This document shows positions 37,849-46,397 of a DNA stretch of 64,000 bases, piece by piece. The notes under the pieces were generated by a model. It searched no databases. It was given only the letters and a program-made list of their open reading frames with translations, and had not been told where the DNA came from. The first letter of the stretch is position 1. Every line of letters begins with the position of its first letter. Source of the stretch: Acidimicrobiaceae bacterium (GTDB taxonomy: Bacteria; Actinomycetota; Acidimicrobiia; Acidimicrobiales; Poriferisodalaceae); NCBI GenBank assembly GCA_002721305.1, contig PBKA01000016.1, positions 1-64,000 on the forward strand, in the 5' to 3' direction. The translations under genes were made by a program, and so were the position numbers.

Positions 37849-39101
37849 CTATCGACCTCCCCCATAATGGGATCGATAGATGAGATAACAGCTATCGCAT
37901 CGGCTAAGAGACCTCCGTGCATCATGTGTGGCAGGGTTTGCAGATTCACAAACGACGGTGCGCGGATGTGCATTCGTTGGGGCTTAGCGCCACCATCGGA
38001 GACTAAATAGCAGCCCAGTTCCCCTCTGGGTGATTCAACAGCGGTATAGATTTCGCCGGGTGGTACTTTGAATCCTTCAGTAAAGATTTTGAAGTGGTGG
38101 ATGAGGGCTTCCATTGACTCATCGATACGTGCGCGAGGTGGTGGCGTAACTTTTCGGTCCTCGGCTCGATACGCGCCTTCGGGCATCAACTCTAAACATT
38201 GTTCGACGATTCTCATGGATTCTCGAATTTCGTTGAGACGTATCGCGTATCGATCAAATGTGTCTCCGTAAGTGCCAACAACGATGTCGAAGTCAACCTG
38301 GTCATAGGCTAGATACGGCATAGCTCTTCGAAGATCCCATGCATATCCCGTGGATCGCAATATGGGACCGGTGGCACCTAGGGCGAGTGCTTCTTCTGTT
38401 GTGATCACCCCGATCCCTTGGGTCCTTTCCCGCCAGATTGGTTGTCCGGTCATCAGTACATCGAACTGTTCGAGACGTTCTGGGAGGGCATCGAGAATGC
38501 TTCGAATGTCGTCGCGCCAACCGTCAGGAAGATCCGCAGCTACGCCACCCGGTCTGATGTAGTTGTGGTTCATTCGAAGCCCGGTCACCTTTTCGAAGAA
38601 GCGGAGAACTTCTTCACGTTCCCGCCATCCGTAGATCATCATGCCGACGGCGCCAAGGTCCATTCCATTGGTTGCCAAAAACAGCAAGTGCGACGACATT
38701 CGGTTCAGTTCACACATCAACATCCGAATCCACGTCGCTCGGTCGGGAATCTCGACTTCGAGTAGCGCCTCAACTGCCAGAGAAAACGTCAACTCTGTAA
38801 AAAGCGGGGACGCATAATCCATGCGAGTGACATTTGTTGGCCCCTGCAGGTAAGTAAGGTCCTCCGCTGTCTTTTCCATTCCCGTGTGCAGATAACCGAT
38901 GACCGGCTTCGAGCGCAGGACGGTCTCGCCTTGTAGCTCCATCGTCACGCGAAGTACACCGTGGGTCGATGGGTGTTGCGGACCCATATTGATGATCATT
39001 CGCTCATCGTCCGGATCCACGACAGCGGCTCGTTCTTCTGCTTCAGTTTCAGACATTCTAAGAACGGCATCGCGATTGCGAAGGTGATCCAATGTCGTCA
39101 T
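37845..39101 (-). CDS. nuoD: NADH-quinone oxidoreductase subunit D, 14-gene operon copy
   Basis: A 418-residue quinone-site subunit with NMGPQHPSTHGVLRVTMELQ, GYLHTGMEKTAEDLTYLQ and a C-terminus ADAIAVISSIDPIMGEVDR. The start overlaps the nuoC stop by four bases. About 30 N-terminal residues precede the core. It is the second possible MidA-type methyltransferase substrate in the window. Confidence 0.95.
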   Translation of the reverse strand: MTTLDHLRNRDAVLRMSETEAEERAAVVDPDDERMIINMGPQHPSTHGVLRVTMELQGETVLRSKPVIGYLHTGMEKTAEDLTYLQGPTNVTRMDYASPLFTELTFSLAVEALLEVEIPDRATWIRMLMCELNRMSSHLLFLATNGMDLGAVGMMIYGWREREEVLRFFEKVTGLRMNHNYIRPGGVAADLPDGWRDDIRSILDALPERLEQFDVLMTGQPIWRERTQGIGVITTEEALALGATGPILRSTGYAWDLRRAMPYLAYDQVDFDIVVGTYGDTFDRYAIRLNEIRESMRIVEQCLELMPEGAYRAEDRKVTPPPRARIDESMEALIHHFKIFTEGFKVPPGEIYTAVESPRGELGCYLVSDGGAKPQRMHIRAPSFVNLQTLPHMMHGGLLADAIAVISSIDPIMGEVDR

Positions 39102-39643
39102 CTTCCATCCACCGCCTTGAACTGGACGGGAATGCGCCCCATTGAAAAATCTTTGCGGAGTGGGTGCCCTTCCCAGCCGTCTGGTAACAGAATCGGAGTC
39201 GGGTCGGGATGCCCTTCGAATTGCACACCGAACATGTCGGTTGCTTCTCTTTCCATCGCTTCTGCGCCTGGATGGATATCACTGATACTGGCGATGGTGG
39301 GCGATGCCTCGGGAATTTGGACTCTGATTCTGATGCGTCGCTGCGCTTGGACATCAAGCAAATTGACCACTACTTCAAAGCGTTCAGAAGGAACGCTTGA
39401 TGGCAGCACGCGTGTGTTGTTGCCGAGATGGTCAACGCCACAAAGGTCAACGCAGACTCCATATCCGTCATCTCTTAAATTTTGAACTAGTTGTTGATAG
39501 CCATCTGCCTGGGTGTGAAGAACTGTTTGGCCATGACTCTGCGTGACGGGACACCCATGGAGAGTCTCCGCACCCTCCTCGAGTTCTGTCGATTCTTCGA
39601 TTACGCCGGTTTCGTCGTCGGACGGTCCGGCTGTTTCAGTCAT
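39098..39643 (-). CDS. nuoC: NADH-quinone oxidoreductase subunit C, 14-gene operon copy
   Basis: A 181-residue scaffolding subunit. The signature is [17 protein letters not shown] and [17 protein letters not shown]. The ATG at 39643 ([13 protein letters not shown]) overlaps the nuoB stop by eight bases and is preferred to an ATG at 39685 further inside nuoB. The first ~40 residues are acidic and not part of the family core. Confidence 0.92.
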   Translation of the reverse strand: MTETAGPSDDETGVIEESTELEEGAETLHGCPVTQSHGQTVLHTQADGYQQLVQNLRDDGYGVCVDLCGVDHLGNNTRVLPSSVPSERFEVVVNLLDVQAQRRIRIRVQIPEASPTIASISDIHPGAEAMEREATDMFGVQFEGHPDPTPILLPDGWEGHPLRKDFSMGRIPVQFKAVDGR

Positions 39644-40256
39644 AGAGGCCCCCGGTTCGAATAACAACCGGTTCTGGCTGAGCATCTACCGCGTGTTCGT
39701 GCCCCAACTCAATTTCTGCTCCTCTCCCGGTGACGACACGTCTTTGAGTGAGTTCGCCTGTGCGAATCTTTTCGTGGAGCGCAAGAATCGCGTGCAGCAA
39801 AGTCTCTGGGCCAGGTGGGCATCCCGGCGCGTAAATGTCAACCGGAACTACTTGGTCCACCCCTTGCACAATCGCGTAGTTGTTGAACATCCCGCCGCTG
39901 GAGGCGCAAACACCCATGCTGATAACCCATTTGGGTTCCATCATCTGGTCGTATATTTGCCTGAGGACCGGCGCCATTTTCTGACTTACTCGTCCAGCAA
40001 CAATCATGAGATCCGCTTGCCTGGGTGAAGCTCGGAATGTTTCCATTCCATAGCGCGCCATGTCGTAGTGAGCTGTGCCCGTCGCCATCATTTCGATTGC
40101 ACAACACGCAAGACCGAAGGTGGCTGGCATCAGGCTTCGCCGACGCGCCCACTTGACCAGCTCTTCTACGGGTGCAGTGATGATGTTGTGACCCAAGCCT
40201 GCTAAGCCGTCATCGCCAAGACCAAGCTTGTGTTTGATATCCGACAGGTCCGCCAT
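39636..40256 (-). CDS. nuoB: NADH-quinone oxidoreductase subunit B, 14-gene operon copy
   Basis: A 206-residue subunit with cluster N2. Ligands are the tandem Cys in [11 protein letters not shown], Cys in [15 protein letters not shown] and Cys in [14 protein letters not shown]. It is longer than the other copy at both ends. It overlaps nuoA by one base and nuoC by eight. Confidence 0.96.
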   Translation of the reverse strand: MADLSDIKHKLGLGDDGLAGLGHNIITAPVEELVKWARRRSLMPATFGLACCAIEMMATGTAHYDMARYGMETFRASPRQADLMIVAGRVSQKMAPVLRQIYDQMMEPKWVISMGVCASSGGMFNNYAIVQGVDQVVPVDIYAPGCPPGPETLLHAILALHEKIRTGELTQRRVVTGRGAEIELGHEHAVDAQPEPVVIRTGGLYD

Positions 40257-40732
40257 TAGGCCGCCTCAGAGTCATCAGTGGCATCCGCCATTTCAATTCG
40301 ACCCTCTAGGCCAACTTTTCGAATGGTGGATTCCGTGGTTCGTTCAGGGCTGGTGGCCGGGGTTAGCGTTCGACGCCCGGGACCCCAGTTCAGACCGCCT
40401 TTCCCAAGTTCGTACACGAACGAAAGAAAGAAGATTCCAGCGAAGATAGTCATGGCAACCAGACCGAAAAGACCGAGTTCGTCGTTCGCCACGGCCCACG
40501 GATAAAGGAAGACGATCTCAATGTCGAACATGATGAAAAGCATCGCGACCAAGTAGAACTTGACTGGGAATCGTTCGGGTATAGCTACTTGATCTGTGAT
40601 GCCACATTCGTACGCGGATCTCTTGGCGATGGTGTCTCGTTCTGGGGCCAAGAGGCGGGAGGCGATGATGCTGAGGAGAACGAAAAGAACCCCAAGTATT
40701 CCAAGGGTTAGAACCGGGAGATACTGCTCCAT
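40256..40732 (-). CDS. nuoA: NADH-quinone oxidoreductase subunit A, 14-gene operon copy
   Basis: A 158-residue three-span subunit, first gene of the full complex I operon. The diagnostic loop is [10 protein letters not shown] with the usual Cys, then [17 protein letters not shown] ~45-residue charged C-terminal tail follows the last span. It lies 18 bases downstream of the membrane-protein gene of the bc-type operon, so the two operons may form one transcript. Confidence 0.94.
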   Translation of the reverse strand: MEQYLPVLTLGILGVLFVLLSIIASRLLAPERDTIAKRSAYECGITDQVAIPERFPVKFYLVAMLFIMFDIEIVFLYPWAVANDELGLFGLVAMTIFAGIFFLSFVYELGKGGLNWGPGRRTLTPATSPERTTESTIRKVGLEGRIEMADATDDSEAA

Positions 40733-40750
40733 CTCAATTTGCCCCTTCCC

Positions 40751-41572
40751 CTATTCAGTCCCTGCCGCTTCCCGGACAGCCCAAATGGCTTGATCCCGTC
40801 GATGGAGGTGGTAGCAACCTAGACCAAAAAGCAAACCTGAGAAGATGGCAACAAGAGCAGGCCGCAACCTGAGGTTGCCTTGGTCTCTGACCATCACAAC
40901 TGTGTAAATCGGAGCCGCGTCGTCCAGCACTGCTTCTGGTAAGAGAACTTTTCCGTCGGCGTCAAGTTCATTGGGATCAATATCTGGGGTGGGTTTGTAT
41001 GGCTGCAGTTGCACTACCGCATAGTGAGGTCGGCCTCTGCTGGGAATGAAGTATTGAGTTACTGCATTATCTGGTATTCCCAGAGGTCGATAGCGTTCGC
41101 CGCCAATTCGCATGACCCGATGAACCTGGTAATCCGTTGCTGCACTAAATAGACAGGTATTCACGGTTTCCAAGCGACGAGGGTCCGCGTCGTTGCAGAC
41201 AACGGCCGCGTCTGCGGTTGCCCGGGCGTCGGCTTCGATGACGACTTCCCAGCCGCTGCCCGGAGTCGTGTCCACGTCGTTCGATAGTTCTTGAACGAGC
41301 TCAATGGGTACCGCTTCGGGATTGGTACTGACGTGAGTTACTTCCCATGTTGGGCCGTGGCCGACCCAACCGATACCAAAGAACCACCAAATGATTCCCA
41401 TTAGGAGCATCCAGGCCCATAGCCCCGTCCATGCGACCAGAAAGCCCAGCCTGAGCCCAAGGTTGGTCGCCAGTACCATGTAGACCGAACCGCACAGAAC
41501 GAGGATCGCGAGAAGGACCGCCAAATAGCCAGTTAGAACTGGGTCCCAGCCGACTAAAGCAATGAGATTCAT
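40751..41572 (-). CDS. Membrane protein of unknown function in the bc-complex operon
   Basis: A 273-residue protein I do not recognise. Two N-terminal membrane spans (about residues 13-65, with WTGLWAWMLLMGIIWWFFGI) are followed by a soluble domain of about 170 residues and one C-terminal span near 237-255. The middle domain contains two Cys (VVCNDADP and VNTCLFSA) that could form a disulfide on the outside, and then PTPDIDPNELDADGKVLL. It overlaps the diheme cytochrome gene by four bases and precedes nuoA. The position suggests an accessory subunit or assembly factor of the bc-type complex. Confidence 0.8.
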   Translation of the reverse strand: MNLIALVGWDPVLTGYLAVLLAILVLCGSVYMVLATNLGLRLGFLVAWTGLWAWMLLMGIIWWFFGIGWVGHGPTWEVTHVSTNPEAVPIELVQELSNDVDTTPGSGWEVVIEADARATADAAVVCNDADPRRLETVNTCLFSAATDYQVHRVMRIGGERYRPLGIPDNAVTQYFIPSRGRPHYAVVQLQPYKPTPDIDPNELDADGKVLLPEAVLDDAAPIYTVVMVRDQGNLRLRPALVAIFSGLLFGLGCYHLHRRDQAIWAVREAAGTE

Positions 41573-42681
41573 TGGTCGTCCTTCGTTGTGTGCAGTTCCG
41601 CAAACTGCACTGTTGACTGTTCGGCCGCATTTAGGCTGCGTTCATACTCTGCGATCGCACGGATTTCTTGTTGTGAAAGCACCCGACCGAATCCAGGCAT
41701 TCCATAGTTGCCGAGTCGGGCAAATTCTCCGTATGCCACGTTGTCATTCGCGCCGGAAGTAATGAAGGCTACTTGATCTTCAATATCGGGGAACAGGCGC
41801 TTGAGACTCACGTCGTTGAGGGCTGGGCCGTATCGCCCTGATCCTGGTGGTCCAGGTAGCACGTCAACTTCACCGCCGTTGTTGGGCAATTGAGCGGGTC
41901 CTCGCGCAGGCCATCGCGGTGTATGGCACCGAGCGCAGTGCAGTTCAAACAAAACTTGGCCTTCAGATTTCTCTGGGTTGCGTTTCATTTCCTGTTGCTT
42001 TGCAGCTACGGCCTGTTCTTGGACCTCCTCATCGGAAAGTCGCTCTCTCCAAAGCCAAGCAATGAGGTTGTCAATTTCTTGTGAAGTCAACGGGCCACCG
42101 CCGGGTAGTCCCCATGCGGGCATTACACCTCGGCCGTAGTTCAGGATTTGTCGTACTTCGTCGACTTCATCGAGATTTTCGGCGTCGGTGTCAAACCGGC
42201 TAAAGACGGTGTCTAAGGCTGGGGCGCGCCATGTGGTCTTGACAATGTAGGTCTCCGCGTCGCTGAACTGATTCCCTATATCCAGCACTACGGGCGCATA
42301 GTTTGCTCCGCCTAGATCGGCACCGTGACACACGACGCATTCGAGCTCTTCAGCCAGCCGTTCGCCTGCGGCGGCGGCGCGCTGGCCGAACCCAACCTCT
42401 GCGCCGGCACGTCGGCCGCCTTCGCGCAGCCAATAGATGGGCAGTACCAGAGCAATTATCAAGAGCATGAGAACGCCGAAGGCTTGAACTCGCTCGAGAC
42501 GACTTCCTTCTAGAAGCTCGTCATCTGGCAACGAGCCACGATTTGCTGCAAGTTCGATTTCGCTTCCGACCTCGCGTTTGCTGCGACGAATGTTGACAAA
42601 GACATAAATTGCCCAACCAACGACCACTACGGCCAGTAGAACCATTGCGATCGAGCGCTCTGTGGTGGCAGCATAAATCAC
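41569..42681 (-). CDS. Membrane-anchored diheme cytochrome c (QcrC-like)
   Basis: A 370-residue protein with two N-terminal membrane spans (about 10-28 and 67-85) and two c-type haem sites, CVVCH near residue 113 and CARCH near residue 250. Methionines in GVMPAWG and YGMPGFGR are the likely axial ligands. It lies directly downstream of the Rieske gene. In actinobacterial bc1-type complexes a diheme cytochrome c subunit replaces cytochrome c1 and passes electrons to the terminal oxidase. This two-span form differs from the mycobacterial QcrC, whose haems come before the membrane anchor. Confidence 0.85.
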   Translation of the reverse strand: MIYAATTERSIAMVLLAVVVVGWAIYVFVNIRRSKREVGSEIELAANRGSLPDDELLEGSRLERVQAFGVLMLLIIALVLPIYWLREGGRRAGAEVGFGQRAAAAGERLAEELECVVCHGADLGGANYAPVVLDIGNQFSDAETYIVKTTWRAPALDTVFSRFDTDAENLDEVDEVRQILNYGRGVMPAWGLPGGGPLTSQEIDNLIAWLWRERLSDEEVQEQAVAAKQQEMKRNPEKSEGQVLFELHCARCHTPRWPARGPAQLPNNGGEVDVLPGPPGSGRYGPALNDVSLKRLFPDIEDQVAFITSGANDNVAYGEFARLGNYGMPGFGRVLSQQEIRAIAEYERSLNAAEQSTVQFAELHTTKDDQ

Positions 42682-42736
42682 TGTTGATTTACTCCTGCCA
42701 TAGCTTGGCGCGTGGGGGTCGATGAAGAGTTACTCA

Positions 42737-43588
42737 TCAGGCGCAATGAGGCCCTTCTAGGCCTTGTCCGGTGGTATCGGTGCCTATGGGAGGGCCTTGC
42801 GACGGGCTGCCAGTGTCGATAATTACTTTGTCGCCGTCGATAATCACGGGAAAGCGGTCCATGCCTCGCGGGGCGGGGCCTACCTTCTTTTCTCCAACAC
42901 GGTTGTACTGAGAACCGTGGCAGGGGCATTCAAACCACTGGGAGGTCCCGCATACGGGCACTTTGCATCCCAAATGCGGGCATTTTTGCCACAGGGCTAC
43001 ATAGCCCATCTTTATCCCTTCCAAAATGGTTCCGGAATAGACGGCCTCCGCGGCTTGTTGCGTCGCCGTGTCCGTTGGAAAGGGTTGGAGGTAGGTTTGA
43101 GCTTCCGAGAAGTAAGAGAAGTTAACCGCCGGCGAAGACGAAGAAATCACATCGTTCACTGATGTGATTGTCCCAATCTTTACTTTCGATCCAAATCCTC
43201 CGGTCGGCCGGGGCCAGAGAAAGGCAATATTGGCAGCACCAAAGGCCGATAGGCCCATGGTCATCAAGGTGATGGAGGCACGATTTAAGAATTGCCGCCT
43301 CGTAACTCCAACCTCTTCAGCATCAGGGGGTGTCCATTCCTCAGGTTGGGTCGGTTCCGGCACCGCGACGTCAGTGCTTACTCTTGCGAGCGCCACCGAG
43401 CGCTCAAGTTCCTTGGCCTGGTCACTAGCGGCGGTGACTGTCATAGCGCCCGCGTCTCGTTTTCGGGTCTCTCGCGAAAGGTGACCCAGACCCTGAGCAT
43501 CTCGTCGACGTAACGATGTAAAACCCACCACCGCAGCGAGAGCGATTAGCACAGGTATAGCTATGGCGATGACCGTACCGCTTGACAC
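42737..43588 (-). CDS. Rieske iron-sulfur protein of the bc-type complex
   Basis: A 283-residue subunit with the Rieske [2Fe-2S] motifs CPHLGCKVPVC and CPCHGS. One membrane span is at the extreme N-terminus (GTVIAIAIPVLIALAAVVGF). A second follows RRQFLNRASI, a Tat-like twin-arginine signal that fits export of a folded Fe-S domain. The GTG at 43588, with AGGAG seven bases upstream and lying just after the preceding stop (43599-43601), is chosen. An ATG at 43678 would overlap cytochrome b by 80 bases and add non-family residues. Confidence 0.88.
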   Translation of the reverse strand: MSSGTVIAIAIPVLIALAAVVGFTSLRRRDAQGLGHLSRETRKRDAGAMTVTAASDQAKELERSVALARVSTDVAVPEPTQPEEWTPPDAEEVGVTRRQFLNRASITLMTMGLSAFGAANIAFLWPRPTGGFGSKVKIGTITSVNDVISSSSPAVNFSYFSEAQTYLQPFPTDTATQQAAEAVYSGTILEGIKMGYVALWQKCPHLGCKVPVCGTSQWFECPCHGSQYNRVGEKKVGPAPRGMDRFPVIIDGDKVIIDTGSPSQGPPIGTDTTGQGLEGPHCA

Positions 43589-43598
43589 TGCGCTGCTC

Positions 43599-44318
43599 CT
43601 AGAGGTGAAAAATCCCGTGGAGGCCGGTGTCCCACGGATAGGTGAAGTTAAAACCTTGGCCCCTGAAGAAGGAACCAATGATGACGAGCACCGCCCAGAA
43701 CATCAGGTGGATGGTCTGGATACAGATCGCGAACTTGCGATCTTCCGGTGCGTTTGACGGATTGCGGTCGATGTAGGGGGCGAACCCCAACAGCACCAAC
43801 ACGATGCCGGGAATGGTCACTCCTGCGATCATCGGGTCGAACATCGTCAACAATTCTTGAAGCCCTAAGAAGTACCAGGGGGCCTTGGAAGGGTTCGGAG
43901 TTGCATTGTGATTGGCTAGTTCAAGTAATGGTGCATTGATAAATAGCGAAAAGACCAGAGTGAAGGCCGTGATGAACAGTGCGGCTGTGAATTCGGGTGC
44001 CAGTAGGTGCGGCCAGACGTGAACTTTGTCACCTGGATTGGCTTTGACATCTTGAATCGACCCGGACTTAACCACTGTCAACAGTCTGTGCGTGTTGCCG
44101 CTAGGTCCCGCCATCGCAGGTGGGGCAATAGTAGCTACGCCTCCACCTGACGTCGCGGGACCGCCTTCTTGTTGGCTTTGTTCAAGAAGTGAACGCGGAA
44201 TGGTTTCACCGTCGTCGTCGGAAGAAGCAGCTGCTTCCGCTGGTGGGGCTGATCCGCCGTCTGCTTTTGCCTTAGCCTCTTGGCTTCTCTTTAGGAGATG
44301 TTCAGGAATTTCAGTCAT
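43599..44318 (-). CDS. Cytochrome b C-terminal subunit (subunit IV-like)
   Basis: A 239-residue protein. The C-terminal 140 residues match the C-terminal half of cytochrome b (PGDKVHVWPHLLAPEFTAAL, NATPNPSKAPWYFLGLQELL) with three to four membrane spans. The Pro-Glu-Trp-Tyr motif of the quinol oxidation site is PWYFLGLQEL here, as in subunit-IV-like proteins. The first ~95 residues are a polar low-complexity extension that begins MTEIPEHLLKRSQE and repeats a related piece, IPRSLLEQSQQ. The ATG at 44318 follows the cytochrome b N-terminal gene by 19 bases. Confidence 0.87.
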   Translation of the reverse strand: MTEIPEHLLKRSQEAKAKADGGSAPPAEAAASSDDDGETIPRSLLEQSQQEGGPATSGGGVATIAPPAMAGPSGNTHRLLTVVKSGSIQDVKANPGDKVHVWPHLLAPEFTAALFITAFTLVFSLFINAPLLELANHNATPNPSKAPWYFLGLQELLTMFDPMIAGVTIPGIVLVLLGFAPYIDRNPSNAPEDRKFAICIQTIHLMFWAVLVIIGSFFRGQGFNFTYPWDTGLHGIFHL

Positions 44319-44337
44319 GAATGTTTCACCCGCCGAT

Positions 44338-45132
44338 CTATAGCGGTCCCGAGATGCCGCCGTCTTTGCGGACTCTCCAGAAGTGAATTGCCAAGAAGAT
44401 GACAAGGACGAACGGAAGCATTAGTACGTGGAGCACGTACCATCGAAGCAGTGTTTCGGCGCCAATTTGTTTGCCTCCTAAGAGCACGAAACGCACTTGG
44501 TCTCCAAAAACCGGCGTGAAGCCCATCATGTTTGTGCCCACGGTGACGGCCCATAGAGACAACTGGTCCCATGGAAGCAAGTAGCCGGTGAAGGAGAGCA
44601 AGAGGGTGAGTTTGAGGAGAATTACACCAACTACCCAATTGAATTCTCGGGGAGCTTTGTATGCGCCGTGATAGAAGACACGTGCCATGTGAAGGAAGAC
44701 GGACAAACACATCAGGTGGGCCCCCCACCGGTGCATATTTCGCACGAGTAGCCCAAAACTCACCTGTGTGTGTAGTGACTCAATGTCGCTCCAGGCAGCG
44801 GCGGCTGTGGGGCGGTAGAAGAACATCAAGAAGATGCCGGTAATGGTCAGCAATATAAATAAAAAGAAACTCAACCCTCCGAGGCACAGGGTGTAACTGA
44901 CCTTGACTGCGTGCCGCTTCACCTTCACTGGATGAAGGTGATACAGAACACTGTTCATGATCACGTACGACCTGTTCCTGGGACTGTCGGTATAGCCCTT
45001 GCGGAAAATGGATCCGGGTCGAAAGATCGAAGTCCAGAATTGGCTGTCTTGCATCCAGTCTGCCGCGGCTGTCGCACCTTGCTGCAGCTTCTCAGGGAGC
45101 GACTGTTTTGGTTTTTCGATCATGTTTGCCAT
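44338..45132 (-). CDS. Cytochrome b N-terminal subunit (b6-like)
   Basis: A 264-residue protein matching the four-span N-terminal half of cytochrome b. Paired haem-ligand histidines lie in NMHRWGAHLMCLSVFLHMAR and LRWYVLHVLMLPFVLVIFLA followed by IHFW. TGYLLPWDQLSLWAVTVG is the conserved loop. Splitting into b6-like and subunit-IV-like genes resembles b6f and Firmicutes menaquinol complexes. It differs from the single long QcrB of most actinobacteria. Confidence 0.9.
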   Translation of the reverse strand: MANMIEKPKQSLPEKLQQGATAAADWMQDSQFWTSIFRPGSIFRKGYTDSPRNRSYVIMNSVLYHLHPVKVKRHAVKVSYTLCLGGLSFFLFILLTITGIFLMFFYRPTAAAAWSDIESLHTQVSFGLLVRNMHRWGAHLMCLSVFLHMARVFYHGAYKAPREFNWVVGVILLKLTLLLSFTGYLLPWDQLSLWAVTVGTNMMGFTPVFGDQVRFVLLGGKQIGAETLLRWYVLHVLMLPFVLVIFLAIHFWRVRKDGGISGPL

Positions 45133-45149
45133 TTGATTCCGTCTATTCC

Positions 45150-45566
45150 TCAGAGTCGCATGCCGTAGGCGTAGCCGTGTGTGTGGGTTCGTTCGTGTAG
45201 ATCGCCCTCAGCGGGGGGCTCGTCGACCATCTTGCCCAGTGTGATGACGCCTGTGGGGCATCTATCTACACATAGGGCACATCGAGTGCACACATCGTCA
45301 TCGATTATGAAAATCGCGTTATCGGCGGGGTCCAAGCCGGGTAAGTCGGCATCGATTGCTTCGTCTATTGCCTCAACGGCAATGTAGTGAATGCACTTCC
45401 ATGGGCAGATGTCCACGCAACCTTCGCATTGGATGCACTCGGATTGATCAATGTTGATGAACTGTTTCGGTTTGACGGCGGCGGCTAGGTAGTCGGCGTC
45501 AACAGTTTGCAGCACGTAGTCGTCTACGAATCGGGGCATAGGAGGGTTGGCTTCAGTCTTGGCCAT
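45150..45566 (-). CDS. Ferredoxin with two [4Fe-4S] clusters, in the bc-complex operon
   Basis: A 138-residue soluble protein with two complete motifs, CIQCEGCVDICP and CTRCALCVDRCP, separated by about 35 residues rather than the compact spacing of clostridial ferredoxins. N- and C-terminal arms of about 30 residues flank them. It lies two bases from the upstream membrane-protein gene and 17 from cytochrome b, so it is part of the bc operon. It may bring electrons to the quinone pool or to the 11-gene complex I. That role is inference. Confidence 0.85.
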   Translation of the reverse strand: MAKTEANPPMPRFVDDYVLQTVDADYLAAAVKPKQFINIDQSECIQCEGCVDICPWKCIHYIAVEAIDEAIDADLPGLDPADNAIFIIDDDVCTRCALCVDRCPTGVITLGKMVDEPPAEGDLHERTHTHGYAYGMRL

Positions 45567-45567
45567 T

Positions 45568-46005
45568 TCAACCGCCCTTCATGAGTGGACGACCAAAATC
45601 TGACACAGGCTCTGCGACGGGCTTCTTTTCGTCTCGTTTCTGCCACCAAAGCCAAAGGAATGGGAGACCAGCCAGAGCGACGATGTGTTCAACAACCACG
45701 ACAAGATCTGAGAGCTTCTTCAAATCCATTCGCATGGGCGGGAAGGTGATTGGATCGCCGTCAATGAACTGCCCTTCCGTGAACAGCATCCGTTCAACGG
45801 ACCATCCCCACTCGTTGTCAGTGAGTCGAACCCAACGATCAGGCACCACTCCAAAAACCATGAGGAAGAGCATGAAGATAAATGTCGCGCCAAGCATCGC
45901 TTCACCCCAGGACGTGGGGCGGTCTGTGGGTCTCCGCCGACCATACGCGACGACACCGCAAACCATTAGACCGGTGATCAGGATTGATGTCACAAGTGCG
46001 ACCAC
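45568..46005 (-). CDS. Small membrane protein of unknown function, first gene of the bc operon
   Basis: A 145-residue protein I do not recognise. It has an N-terminal span (about 3-20), a second at about 38-54 (GATFIFMLFLMVFGVVPDRW) and a third near 103-120 (VVVVEHIVALAGLPFLWLWW). The soluble loop between spans two and three includes TDNEWGWSVERMLFTEGQF. It is two bases upstream of the ferredoxin gene, so they are expressed together. It might anchor the ferredoxin at the membrane, though that is only positional reasoning. Confidence 0.75.
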   Translation of the reverse strand: MVALVTSILITGLMVCGVVAYGRRRPTDRPTSWGEAMLGATFIFMLFLMVFGVVPDRWVRLTDNEWGWSVERMLFTEGQFIDGDPITFPPMRMDLKKLSDLVVVVEHIVALAGLPFLWLWWQKRDEKKPVAEPVSDFGRPLMKGG

Positions 46006-46397
46006 TGGCCCTCCTGTCTGGTGCGTACTGACGGTGCGTGCTTACTGAATCTTGATGAGATTCCGAGGAACCCCACACTACGCAGATTCACAGCATGAAT
46101 CTACGTTCAAATCTACCCGAGCAACGCCCGGATCGTTCGACGTTCTACCACGCTTTAACGACGGATTCGTAACTCAAGAATGTCCTATATGGTGGCACTC
46201 GCGAGCCGCCAATGCCGAACCCAAACGAGGATTTTCTTTGAGAAGTTCATTCTGAGCACAACTTGACCAAGAAGTGTCTGCCAAACTTGCTTCGTTGCCC
46301 TCCTCAGCGCCTATCTTTGTGAGCGCACGTAATCTTGTTTCCTTACTAGTTCAACCCGTGATGCGGGACACCACACCGGTATCTCGCGGAGTACAAA
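46006..46397. other. Divergent promoter region between the bc operon and a cytochrome c gene
   Basis: A 392-base gap with no convincing gene. It should hold the promoter of the large leftward respiratory supercluster and that of the rightward cytochrome c gene. I could not assign clear -35/-10 pairs. CAAGAAT at 46175-46181 is the reverse complement of seven bases of the GATTCTTG motif repeated upstream of the second nuo operon, but one 7-mer could be chance. Confidence 0.5.

Noticed and set aside
15177-40732. Assembly duplication of the nuo operon
   Set aside because: Paralogous subunits differ throughout in sequence and length, and gene content differs (nuoEFG present once).
43588-43678. 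ATG start at 43678 for the Rieske protein
   Set aside because: It overlaps the cytochrome b C-terminal gene by 80 bases; the GTG at 43588 has an AGGAG site.
46052-46255. 67-residue + strand frame in the divergent gap before the cytochrome c gene
   Set aside because: No ribosome binding site, no recognisable motif, and it lies where promoters for two operons are expected.
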